Source of the DNA: an uncultured Pseudanabaenaceae cyanobacterium
Lineage (GTDB): Bacteria > Cyanobacteriota > Cyanobacteriia > Pseudanabaenales > Pseudanabaenaceae
Assembly: GCA_937927915.1 (NCBI GenBank)
Contig: CALGKB010000004.1
Coordinates: 372,001-436,000 of the forward strand
DNA length: 64,000 nucleotides
Reading direction: 5' to 3'
Shown here: piece after piece, positions 48,346-55,534 of the stretch
How positions within the stretch are numbered: the stretch's first letter is position 1
Layout: every line of letters begins with the position of its first letter
Notes under the pieces: generated by a model
What the model was told of the DNA's origin: nothing
Database searches by the model: none
Seen by the model: the letters and a program-made list of their open reading frames with translations, nothing else
Made by a program: the position numbers and the translations under genes

Positions 48346-51300
48346 TTACTTCAGATTTATCCCCACTACTTGGGTGTGCATACCCCTTGCTTGCGTAACC
48401 CCGATCGTACGGTCTGCGGCTTCAATCATGGGGCGACGGAGACTGACAACAATAAATTGGGCAGTTTGTGCCTGCTTTTGTACCATTTTGGCTAGTTTTT
48501 CCACATTGGCGCCGTCTAGGAACATATCCACTTCATCAAAGGCGTAGAAGGGGGAGGGGCGGTAGCGCTGCAGGGCAAAAATGAAACTGAGGGCAGTGAG
48601 GGACTTTTCCCCACCAGACATGGCTGCCAGGTGACGCACGGGTTTGCCTTTGGGATGGGCAACGAGATTTAGTCCGCCACTGAGGGGGTCTTGGGGGTTT
48701 TCCAGTTGCAGATAGCCGTCCCCATCTGATAGTTCAGCAAAGATAGCCTGAAAGTTCTCATTCACACGCTCAAAAGAGGTCATAAAGGCTTCCTGTCTGA
48801 GAGTAGTAAAATTCTCAATCCGCAGTAGTAGTTCTGTCCGTTCCTGTTCTAGAGTCGCCAACCTTCTTGTCAGTTCTTCTCTTCTTTTTGTTATTTCTGC
48901 ATATTCCTCGATCGCTTTCATATTTACAGGTTCTAGTGCCTGCAGGCGTTTTTGCAGTCGTCTTTGGCTGCTCTGCAGTTGTTCCATTGTTATATCTTCT
49001 AGCAGAATGGGCAGGGGGTCAGGTAAAGAGAGGTCTGTTAATTGTTGAGCAATTTGGGTTTGTTGGGTTTGCAGGTCTGCTAGGGAGACCTCTAGTTTTT
49101 CCAAATGCCAGCTACACTCTTGCCATTGGCGGCGGCGGTCTTGCAGTTGCCGATCGGTCTCATCGCGGCGTTGTTTCTCCTGGCTGAGGGTCTGTTCTAG
49201 TTGTTGTTTGCGTTCATAGAGGTGGGCTAGGGTCTGGAGGAGATAGGTATTTTGGGTTTGCCAATAGTTTTGTTGATTGATTATCTCTGTCTGCTGCTGC
49301 TGATTTTGTAGCTGGGCTTGTTGTAGTTCCTTTTCTTTTGCCTGGAGATGCCCAAGTTGTTGAGCATAGTCACTACTTTGTTGTTCTAAACTACGACAAT
49401 GGCGCTCTAATTCCAGCAGGATTTCTTCCTCCCGCTGCAGGCAATTTTGCAGTTGAAAAATCTGTTCGTATTGTCCCGATCGTTCTAGTTCTGCCAGTTG
49501 TCTTTGCAATGTCTGTTGTGCATCCTGTTTAGTTACTAGTAATTCGGACAGATGTTGCAGTTGCTTACTGTAGTTAGCTATTTCCTGTTGCCGTTGCTTG
49601 ATTTGCATGTGTAAATTATCCTGTTGTTGCTGCAGGCGTTCTAATTCTGTTTGATAGCGCTGGGATTGCAGTTGGGCTTCTTGGTAGTTTAATTTTGCCT
49701 GTTGCAGGGCATGGGACTCTTCCTGGAGTTTAGTTTCTAGGATAACTGTGCGCTGTTGCAGCTGGCTAAGAATTTGGTCTATTTCTGTCAATCTAGCCCG
49801 TAGTTGTTCTATTTCTACTGTAGAATCACAAGTCAAAGTGCCAAAATGGAGATGGCTAGGAGGAAGACTGCCACCGGTCATAGCCCCCGATGTTTCTAAC
49901 AGTTCCCCTTCTAAAGTCACCATACGATAGCGTCCTAAATGGCGGCGGGCAGCGTCGAGGCTAGCAAATACTAAAGTACTGCCAAATACATAGGCAAAAA
50001 CATCAGCATAGCGGGGGTCAAAAGTGATTAAATTATAGGCATAATCTATGGCACCGAGGGCAACGGCATCACTGCTGCGCAGAAGAGGAGCATACTTCAT
50101 TTTGTTGAGGGGGAGAAACGTTGCTCTGCCACCGTTATATTTTTTTAAAAGTTGAATGGCTTGGGTTGCAACAGCATCATCACTTACTACAATACAACTT
50201 AATTTACCCCCCGCTGCCACTGCCAATGCCAGTTGATATTTACTCACTGTTGTTCCTAACTGGGCAACTAAACCATGTACACCAGCTAAATTTGCTTCTA
50301 GTAGTATACGCGTAGCTTTTGTCCCCTGGATGTCTTGATTTGCCTGTTGTTGTGCCTCTAGTTTATCTAATTGTCTTTGTTTTTGTCGCTGCTCTTCTTG
50401 CAGTCGCTGCAGGGTGTTCTGACAGGTGCGCAATTCTGTTTGGGTGTTGCTAAATGACTGCCCGATCGTTTGTATAACCTCCGTTGCTTCTGCTAATTGT
50501 CGTTGATATTTAGCTAGTTCTTGCTGGAGAGTTTGGGGGTTATGGGCTGTCAGTTTGCGCAGTTCTTCCCTGTGGGCATCTAGTAGGAGTTGGCATTGCT
50601 TGCGGGATTCCGCGATCGTGGCTTGTTCTGCCTGCAGGGGTGTAATTTCTGCTTGTATTGTCTGCAACTGTTGCCGTAGTTGTGTCTGTGTTTTTAACCA
50701 GCTTTCTGCCTGCTGGGACATTTGTTGTAATTCCTGTCTTTTTGTCTGCACAATGTTTTTTTGACTGCTATAGCGTTCCTGTACAGATGTCAATTCAGCT
50801 GCTAGGCGGGCTTGGGCTTGGTTAATTTCCTTTTGTTGTTCTGCTAATTTTTCTGTCTGTATTTGTAGAGACAGGAACTCCTGCAGCAGGTTTTGGTATT
50901 GTTGCTGTAAAACTTCAATTTGCCTGGTACAAGCTCTCTGTTCTGCTTCCTGCTGGGCAATCTCTGCCATTAGTTGCAAATAATCTTTTTCCCCCAGATG
51001 GGAGACGATGGCGTTTAGTGCCTGTAACTTTGTTTCTGTCTCTGCCACTAGGTTTGTCAGATGATTCAATCTGGCTCTATTTTCCGCTATCTCTGTCTCT
51101 ACCTCTGTCTGTTGTTGCTGATTGCGGGATGCTTGCTCTGCTAACAAACGATATTGCAAGACTATTTCCATATCCTGTAATTCTGCTAATTCATTGCGCA
51201 GTTGTTGATATTTTTCCGCCTTTTCTCGATCGTTTTGCAGTTTTGTTTGGGCGGCAATCAGTTCCTGTTCAATAATTCTATATTTGTCTTCCTGGTCTTT

Positions 51301-51846
51301 GACTGCTGCTAGTTTTTCTTTGGCAATGGCAATTTTACGGTCAAACTCCCCCACCCCTGCCAACTCGTCGATAATCAGGCGGCGGTCTTTGGCATTCATG
51401 GAAATAATATTGGTCACATCCCCCTGCAAAACAATGTTGTAACCTTCGGGATAGATACAGAGGGCAGCTAACTGCTGATGCAATTCCCCTAGGGTGCAGG
51501 GCGCGCCGTTGATGTAATAGGTAGAAGTGTAGGTGCCTTGGCTAGTAACTCGCAGTTTGCGGCTGACCGACCATTCCCGCTCCTCATCGAGGGCAAAGGT
51601 AACTGTCACCGTGGTTTCTGCCGTCTTTGCCTTTTGTGCATATTGCTGATTTACTAAGTCGGGCAACCGATCGGCACGCATTCCCTTAGAAGTAGACAAC
51701 CCCAGGGCAAACAACAGGGCATCTAGGATATTGGACTTCCCCGATCCGTTTGGTCCCGAAATTACGGTAAAACCAGGCAGCAAGGGTACTACAGTTGTGT
51801 TGCCAAAGGACTTAAACCGCGACAACTCAATCTGCTTGATGTACAC
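48346..51846 (-). CDS. smc: Chromosome segregation protein SMC
   Basis: 1166 residues. The Walker A head is ISGPNGSGKSNILDALLFAL. Two long coiled coils (about 165-500 and 675-1010) flank a hinge (about 515-650, including GLVAQLGTTVSKYQLALAV and EGELLETSGAMTGG). The C-terminal signature is AAMSGGEKSLTALSFIFAL, and Walker B is PFYAFDEVDMFLDGANV. It condenses and organises the chromosome. ScpA and ScpB are not adjacent. Confidence 0.97.
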   Translation of the reverse strand: MYIKQIELSRFKSFGNTTVVPLLPGFTVISGPNGSGKSNILDALLFALGLSTSKGMRADRLPDLVNQQYAQKAKTAETTVTVTFALDEEREWSVSRKLRVTSQGTYTSTYYINGAPCTLGELHQQLAALCIYPEGYNIVLQGDVTNIISMNAKDRRLIIDELAGVGEFDRKIAIAKEKLAAVKDQEDKYRIIEQELIAAQTKLQNDREKAEKYQQLRNELAELQDMEIVLQYRLLAEQASRNQQQQTEVETEIAENRARLNHLTNLVAETETKLQALNAIVSHLGEKDYLQLMAEIAQQEAEQRACTRQIEVLQQQYQNLLQEFLSLQIQTEKLAEQQKEINQAQARLAAELTSVQERYSSQKNIVQTKRQELQQMSQQAESWLKTQTQLRQQLQTIQAEITPLQAEQATIAESRKQCQLLLDAHREELRKLTAHNPQTLQQELAKYQRQLAEATEVIQTIGQSFSNTQTELRTCQNTLQRLQEEQRQKQRQLDKLEAQQQANQDIQGTKATRILLEANLAGVHGLVAQLGTTVSKYQLALAVAAGGKLSCIVVSDDAVATQAIQLLKKYNGGRATFLPLNKMKYAPLLRSSDAVALGAIDYAYNLITFDPRYADVFAYVFGSTLVFASLDAARRHLGRYRMVTLEGELLETSGAMTGGSLPPSHLHFGTLTCDSTVEIEQLRARLTEIDQILSQLQQRTVILETKLQEESHALQQAKLNYQEAQLQSQRYQTELERLQQQQDNLHMQIKQRQQEIANYSKQLQHLSELLVTKQDAQQTLQRQLAELERSGQYEQIFQLQNCLQREEEILLELERHCRSLEQQSSDYAQQLGHLQAKEKELQQAQLQNQQQQTEIINQQNYWQTQNTYLLQTLAHLYERKQQLEQTLSQEKQRRDETDRQLQDRRRQWQECSWHLEKLEVSLADLQTQQTQIAQQLTDLSLPDPLPILLEDITMEQLQSSQRRLQKRLQALEPVNMKAIEEYAEITKRREELTRRLATLEQERTELLLRIENFTTLRQEAFMTSFERVNENFQAIFAELSDGDGYLQLENPQDPLSGGLNLVAHPKGKPVRHLAAMSGGEKSLTALSFIFALQRYRPSPFYAFDEVDMFLDGANVEKLAKMVQKQAQTAQFIVVSLRRPMIEAADRTIGVTQARGMHTQVVGINLK

Positions 51847-51997
51847 TCCCTTACCCGCCCCTAGCGCTAACCTAAGGCTTATGTATAGGGTATAACGATC
51901 GATTCGTCAACAGCACTGCCCAATTTATTTAGGGAATTGCCTAAAATAAGAGGATGTAGGGTAATACAATAGAAGTAAGCAGAAAAAGACAACGATG

Positions 51998-52025
51998 GCG
52001 AGCCTTCCGATCGTGGGAGACTCGC
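51998..52025 (-). terminator. Possible terminator downstream of first NHLP precursor
   Basis: A hairpin with stem GCGAG/CTCGC extended by CTTCC/GGGAG around a GATCGT loop. On the minus strand it is followed by the T-rich stretch TTGTCTTTTTCTG. It lies about 23 bp beyond the stop of the precursor gene at 52049. The T-tract is imperfect, so efficiency is uncertain. Confidence 0.5.
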
Positions 52026-52048
52026 TTTACTGTTACGGGGTGGAGAGG

Positions 52049-52600
52049 TTAGAACAAGATTGGTCTACCACAGAGAATAGGTATACGGGTGCGCAAGTTA
52101 CAAGGAAAGGCCCACGTCCTGGGGGGATAGGGAAGAAGTCTTAAACCACCGGCGACAGCCTCTAGTTCCTGGGTAGAGAGTTCCCGATCGGTCATGTCAG
52201 CGGTGGCACGGGGGATAACAAAGTAAGCCCGATCGGCAGTTTGCTCCAGCACAGTGACATTAGTTTCCGCCGGAATAGTGAGACCAGTCTCGCGGGCAAT
52301 CACAGCCTTGGGATCAGCCAGCATTTCTTGGCGCAGAGCTTCGTCGGTAGCAGCACGGGCAATCAACTGGGCAATAGCATCCCCTGCATTAGCCACTTCC
52401 TCAGCCATATCAGCAGTGGGGATAACCAAACAGACACTGTTGTCCTGCTCCTCTACTACTCTAAGTTCCAAGTTGTCATCGATGGGCAACCCTACTTTCG
52501 CAAGAGTACCTTTGGGGTCATTGACAAATTCTGCCTTGAACTGCGGGTCAGACTTAACCAGTTGCATCAGCTCTTCTAGGGAGTTAACTTGCTGCGTCAT
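52049..52600 (-). CDS. NHLP-family RiPP precursor 1 (tandem leader)
   Basis: 183 residues. The leader (1-152) contains two nitrile-hydratase-like units. Unit 1 has LEELMQLVKSDPQFKAEF, NDPK and CLVIP. Unit 2 has ARAATDEALRQEMLADPK, GLTIPAETNV and YFVIP. It ends TQELEAVAGG, a double-glycine cleavage site. The core (153-183, 31 aa) begins LRLLPYPPRTW, has Cys15 and Cys25 (core numbering), five Arg, no acidic residue and six Pro. It is the most divergent core of the five. It is preceded by the shared promoter element at 52664-52698. Confidence 0.88.
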   Translation of the reverse strand: MTQQVNSLEELMQLVKSDPQFKAEFVNDPKGTLAKVGLPIDDNLELRVVEEQDNSVCLVIPTADMAEEVANAGDAIAQLIARAATDEALRQEMLADPKAVIARETGLTIPAETNVTVLEQTADRAYFVIPRATADMTDRELSTQELEAVAGGLRLLPYPPRTWAFPCNLRTRIPILCGRPILF

Positions 52601-52636
52601 ACATTCAGTCCCCTGAAAATTTTGTGGGCACCTCTT

Positions 52637-52698
52637 AAGATAGAGTGAAAGCCATCAACCCAATTGACAGATTTTTTGGCAAAAGTTGTCTATTTTTT
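52637..52698 (-). promoter_or_regulatory. Conserved promoter element of NHLP precursor 1
   Basis: On the minus strand an A-rich block, CAACTTTTGCC and AAAAAATCTGTCAA end at 52664. Exactly 21 nt later comes the -10-like hexamer TATCTT (52642-52637), 36 nt before the ATG. The same arrangement precedes three other precursor genes. No consensus -35 is present; the element overlaps that position, which suggests activator dependence. Confidence 0.7.
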
Positions 52699-52713
52699 AG
52701 GTGCAGGGACAAC

Positions 52714-52736
52714 AAAAAAGCTACCTCTTGGGTAGC
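52714..52736 (-). terminator. Rho-independent terminator after NHLP precursor 2
   Basis: On the minus strand, stem GCTACC, loop CAAGA, stem GGTAGC, followed by six T residues. It lies 35 bp beyond the precursor stop at 52771 and immediately upstream of the next gene's promoter element, so it isolates the two transcription units. Confidence 0.85.
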
Positions 52737-52770
52737 CCGCACACTTAGAGTTATTAGTTAGTTACGCCTA

Positions 52771-53322
52771 CTAGCGGCAAATACCCCACTTGGTGATACG
52801 AGAAACAATGCCAGGTGTTCTGGGGCAGATAAACTTAGTAGCAATGCCGATGATAGTGCCCCAGAAACCACCAGCTACTGTTGCCAGTTCTTCTTCCGTC
52901 AGCTCCCGATCGGTTTCCCCAGAAGCAGGGCGGGGCAGAATTAGGTAGACATTTTGGGGGGTTTGTTGGAAGACAGATACGCTAGCTTCTTCAGGAATGA
53001 CCATACCCGTTTCGCGAGCAATTACTCCCTTGGGATCAGCCAACATTTCCTGGCGGAGAGCTTCATCAGTGGCAGCGCGACCCAAGAGTTGCGCAATGGG
53101 GTCATTAGCACTGACCAAGTCAGTAGCATCTTCCGCAGGAGGGATAATCAGATATACTTCCTTGTCGCTTTCTTCCAAAACGGTCAGTTCAGCATCGGTA
53201 TTTTCATTCACACCCACGCTAGCCAGAGCAGCCTTGGGGTTAGAAAGCAGTTCTTGGCGGAAGTTAGCATCAGTTTGTGCCAACTGCATCAAGTCATCCA
53301 GGGAGCGAATTTCTTTGGTCAT
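52771..53322 (-). CDS. NHLP-family RiPP precursor 2 (tandem leader)
   Basis: 183 residues with the same two-unit leader. Unit 1 has LDDLMQLAQTDANFRQELL, NPKAALASVG and YLIIP. Unit 2 has GRAATDEALRQEMLADPK, GMVIPEEASV and YLILP. It ends EEELATVAGG. The core (31 aa) begins FWGTIIGIATKF, with Cys14 and Cys30, five basic residues and no acidic ones. It has five Thr/Ser that could in principle be dehydrated, but no modifying enzyme is visible. It has its own promoter element and terminator, so it is a monocistronic unit. Confidence 0.9.
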   Translation of the reverse strand: MTKEIRSLDDLMQLAQTDANFRQELLSNPKAALASVGVNENTDAELTVLEESDKEVYLIIPPAEDATDLVSANDPIAQLLGRAATDEALRQEMLADPKGVIARETGMVIPEEASVSVFQQTPQNVYLILPRPASGETDRELTEEELATVAGGFWGTIIGIATKFICPRTPGIVSRITKWGICR

Positions 53323-53361
53323 AATCGTCGTCCTCTTAATAGTTAGGGCTGGACAGTCAAC

Positions 53362-53423
53362 AATTTATCGTCCAACAGGAAGACCAAGTTGATAGATTTT
53401 TCGGAGAAAATTGCCATATTTTT
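53362..53423 (-). promoter_or_regulatory. Conserved promoter element of NHLP precursor 2
   Basis: On the minus strand an A-rich block, GGCAATTTTCTCCG and AAAAATCTATCAA end at 53389. After 21 nt comes TAAATT (53367-53362), 39 nt before the ATG. Spacing is identical to the other three copies although the intervening bases differ. Confidence 0.7.
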
Positions 53424-53482
53424 GGGTTCTCAGACAGAAGAAGTAGCCAACCCCTCTTGAGCCAGCTACTCCGTTACATTTT

Positions 53483-54031
53483 CTACAGACCCAGGCAACC
53501 CTTGACGCCGTTCATCACAGTTTTGTAGATGGTGTAGCACCACTTGATGGAGAATTTGATGACTGGCACAATCCAACCACCACCTGCTACTTGCTCCAGT
53601 TCTGCCTCGGAGAGTTCCCGATCGCTGCTCTCAGTTTGGCTGGGGCGGGGGAGAACAAAGTAGGTATGATCAGGGGTTTGCTGCAACACAGAGACGTTAG
53701 TTTCTGCGGGGATGACCAAGCCCGTTTCCCGCAGGATTACTCCTCTGGGGTCAGCCATCATTTCCTGCCGCAACGCTTCATCGTTAGCAGCCCGCACGAT
53801 CAACTGGGCAATCAAATCGCCATCGGGCTTAATTTCTTCTGCCTTGTCAGGGGTGGGGATAACCAGGTAAATATCCCGATCGGACTCCTCCAGTACAGTC
53901 AGTTCTACGTTTTCAGGGACAGTGACCCCTGCTTGGGAGAGAGCAGCCTTGGGGTTAGCCAAAAACTCCGCACGGAAGCCTTGGTCAGACCAAGCTACTT
54001 GGAACAGTTCTGACAAAGACGTGATAGCCAT
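53483..54031 (-). CDS. NHLP-family RiPP precursor 3 (tandem leader)
   Basis: 182 residues from the ATG at 54031, which has a strong AGGAGGT ribosome-binding site. Unit 1 has LSELFQVAWSDQGFRAEFL, NPKAALSQAG and YLVIP. Unit 2 has VRAANDEALRQEMMADPR, GLVIPAETNV and YFVLP. It ends EAELEQVAGG. The core (31 aa) begins GWIVPVIKFSIKW and ends GVKGCLGL, with Cys14 and Cys28, four Lys and no acidic residue. It lacks the shared promoter element, and a terminator separates it from the upstream paralogue. Confidence 0.9.
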   Translation of the reverse strand: MAITSLSELFQVAWSDQGFRAEFLANPKAALSQAGVTVPENVELTVLEESDRDIYLVIPTPDKAEEIKPDGDLIAQLIVRAANDEALRQEMMADPRGVILRETGLVIPAETNVSVLQQTPDHTYFVLPRPSQTESSDRELSEAELEQVAGGGWIVPVIKFSIKWCYTIYKTVMNGVKGCLGL

Positions 54032-54059
54032 AGTTAGATACCTCCTAAATTTTGCTAGC

Positions 54060-54091
54060 AAAAAAAGGGTGAGCCTACCTGACCCACCCCT
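54060..54091 (-). terminator. Terminator between NHLP precursors 4 and 3
   Basis: On the minus strand GGGTG and CACCC stems surround a G/C-rich interior, followed by seven T residues. It is only about 8 bp past the stop of the gene at 54100 and 28 bp before the start of the next precursor. Expression of that gene may depend on read-through. Confidence 0.75.
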
Positions 54092-54099
54092 ACAGTAAG

Positions 54100-54651
54100 T
54101 TACAGACCTAAGCAGCCCTTGACACCCGTCCAGATGGTGTTAATGATCTTCGTGCAGTGACGACGAGAGAACTCAACAATACGATCCCACCGGCTACCAC
54201 CAGCTACAGCTTCCAACTCCTCAGAGGAGAGTTCCCGATCGCTGTCAGCTGCAACAGGACGGGGGAGGACAAAGTAAGCCTTTTCAGGAGTTTGTTGGAA
54301 AACGGAAACGTTAGCTTCTTCGGGGATAACCAAGCCGGTTTCGCGGGCAATTACTGCCTTGGGATCAGCCAGCATTTCTTGGCGCAGAGCCTCGTCGGTG
54401 GCAGCACGGGCAATCAGCTTAGCAATAGCATCGGTTTCGTTAGCCAGTTCGTTAGCTAACTCAGGAGAGGGAATGACCAGATATACGTTGTTTTCGGTTT
54501 CTTCCAGGACGGTCAAATCAACCTTCTCATCTACAGTCACACCGTATTTTGCCAAAGCAGACTTGGGATTGCTGATAAATTCCTGCTTGAAAGCGGGATC
54601 AGAGTAAACAATGTTGAGCAACTCTTGCATGGAGTTGATTTGCTGTGTCAT
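54100..54651 (-). CDS. NHLP-family RiPP precursor 4 (tandem leader)
   Basis: 183 residues. Unit 1 (about 8-62) has LLNIVYSDPAFKQEFISNPK and NVYLVIP. Unit 2 (about 77-131) has ARAATDEALRQEMLADPK, GLVIPEEANV and AYFVLP. It ends SEELEAVAGG at 152. The core (153-183) begins SRWDRIVEFSRRH and ends WTGVKGCLGL, with Cys14 and Cys28 exactly as in precursor 3; net charge is about +4. It has the shared promoter element upstream. It is a close paralogue of precursor 3 in the C-terminal half of the core. Confidence 0.91.
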   Translation of the reverse strand: MTQQINSMQELLNIVYSDPAFKQEFISNPKSALAKYGVTVDEKVDLTVLEETENNVYLVIPSPELANELANETDAIAKLIARAATDEALRQEMLADPKAVIARETGLVIPEEANVSVFQQTPEKAYFVLPRPVAADSDRELSSEELEAVAGGSRWDRIVEFSRRHCTKIINTIWTGVKGCLGL

Positions 54652-54689
54652 AGTACCTAGTCCTTGCTGTCATTTAGTGGACGGTAGTC

Positions 54690-54751
54690 ATAGTAACCAG
54701 GATTTAGCCTCTGGCATTGACTGATTTTTCGTAAAAAGTTAGCTGTTTTTT
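54690..54751 (-). promoter_or_regulatory. Conserved promoter element of NHLP precursor 4
   Basis: On the minus strand an A-rich block, CTAACTTTTTACG and AAAAATCAGTCAA end at 54717. After 21 nt comes TACTAT (54695-54690), 38 nt before the ATG. Confidence 0.7.
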
Positions 54752-54773
54752 CTGTCCTGGCTGCTAAGCCTCA

Positions 54774-54808
54774 CAAAAAAAGGAGCCTCCTCTGCGGAAA
54801 GCCCCCCA
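54774..54808 (-). terminator. Rho-independent terminator after NHLP precursor 5
   Basis: On the minus strand GGGGCTTTCC pairs (with G-U pairs) with GGAGGCTCC around a GCAGA loop, followed by seven T residues. It lies about 20 bp past the precursor stop at 54828 and just upstream of the next promoter element. Confidence 0.75.
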
Positions 54809-54827
54809 AGATTAGTGATAGCGATAA

Positions 54828-55388
54828 CTAGAAGCCCTTGAAGATACCAATTACGGTCTTACCAATCTCCCAGAGTTGCCTGCAGTTGTTAACGGAGAAA
54901 CGGACTGCTCTCTTTACAAAATCCCAGAAACCACCCCCAGCTACAGCTTCCAGCTCTTCCGAGGACAGTTCCCGATCGCCGTCTTGGATAGTAGCGCGGG
55001 GAATTACAAAGTAAGCCTTGTCAGCGGTTTGCTCAAATACAGTGACGTTAGCTTCTTCAGGGATAACCAAGCCGGTTTCGCGAGCAATGACTGTCTTGGG
55101 ATCAGCCAACATTTCAGCGCGGAGAGCAGGATCAGCAGCAGCACGAGAAATCAATTGAGCGATCGGATCATCCTCGGTGTTCAGGCTGTTAGCAGCTTCA
55201 GCGGGAGGGATCACGAAGTAAACATTGTTGCCCGTCTCTTCTACTACTTCTACTTCAACGTTGTCTGCTACGGTCAGACCTACTTCTGCCAAGGCAGCTT
55301 TGGGGTTAGCAATAAACTGCTGCTTGAAGTCAGGATTGGATTGCACCAGGTCAAACAGCTCAGACATGGATTGAATTTGCTTAGTCAT
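54828..55388 (-). CDS. NHLP-family RiPP precursor 5 (tandem leader)
   Basis: 186 residues from the ATG at 55388; an upstream in-frame codon at 55427 lies in the promoter region. Unit 1 has MSELFDLVQSNPDFKQQF, NPKAALAEVG and YFVIP. Unit 2 has SRAAADPALRAEMLADPK, GLVIPEEANV and YFVIP. It ends SEELEAVAGG. The core is 34 aa, begins GFWDFVKRAVRF and ends GIFKGF, with a single Cys17; net charge is about +4. It is the precursor closest to the export operon and divergent from it. Confidence 0.9.
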   Translation of the reverse strand: MTKQIQSMSELFDLVQSNPDFKQQFIANPKAALAEVGLTVADNVEVEVVEETGNNVYFVIPPAEAANSLNTEDDPIAQLISRAAADPALRAEMLADPKTVIARETGLVIPEEANVTVFEQTADKAYFVIPRATIQDGDRELSSEELEAVAGGGFWDFVKRAVRFSVNNCRQLWEIGKTVIGIFKGF

Positions 55389-55425
55389 AGTGCCAGTCCG
55401 TGTAGGTTTTAGGGTGGACAGTACC

Positions 55426-55488
55426 AATTTACAGACTGTGCCCTAGCCCTGATTGACGGATTTTTTGGAATCAATTGCCTTTTTTTTC
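55426..55488 (-). promoter_or_regulatory. Conserved promoter element of NHLP precursor 5, in divergent control region
   Basis: On the minus strand an A-rich block, GGCAATTGATTCC and AAAAAATCCGTCAA end at 55453. After 21 nt comes TAAATT (55431-55426), 37 nt before the ATG. The far edge is 46 bp from the start of the divergent receiver gene, so one bound factor could influence both directions. Confidence 0.7.
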
Positions 55489-55534
55489 GCCCTCTCTCTG
55501 GTGGTAGACTAGAGTAAGCTAAGACTCAGGATCA

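Noticed and set aside
54876..55412. Long plus-strand open frames opposite the NHLP precursors (also 52241-52579, 53591-54013, 54157-54459)
   Set aside because: They are antisense shadows. Their mutual similarity follows from the conserved leaders on the minus strand, and they have no ribosome-binding sites or recognisable motifs.
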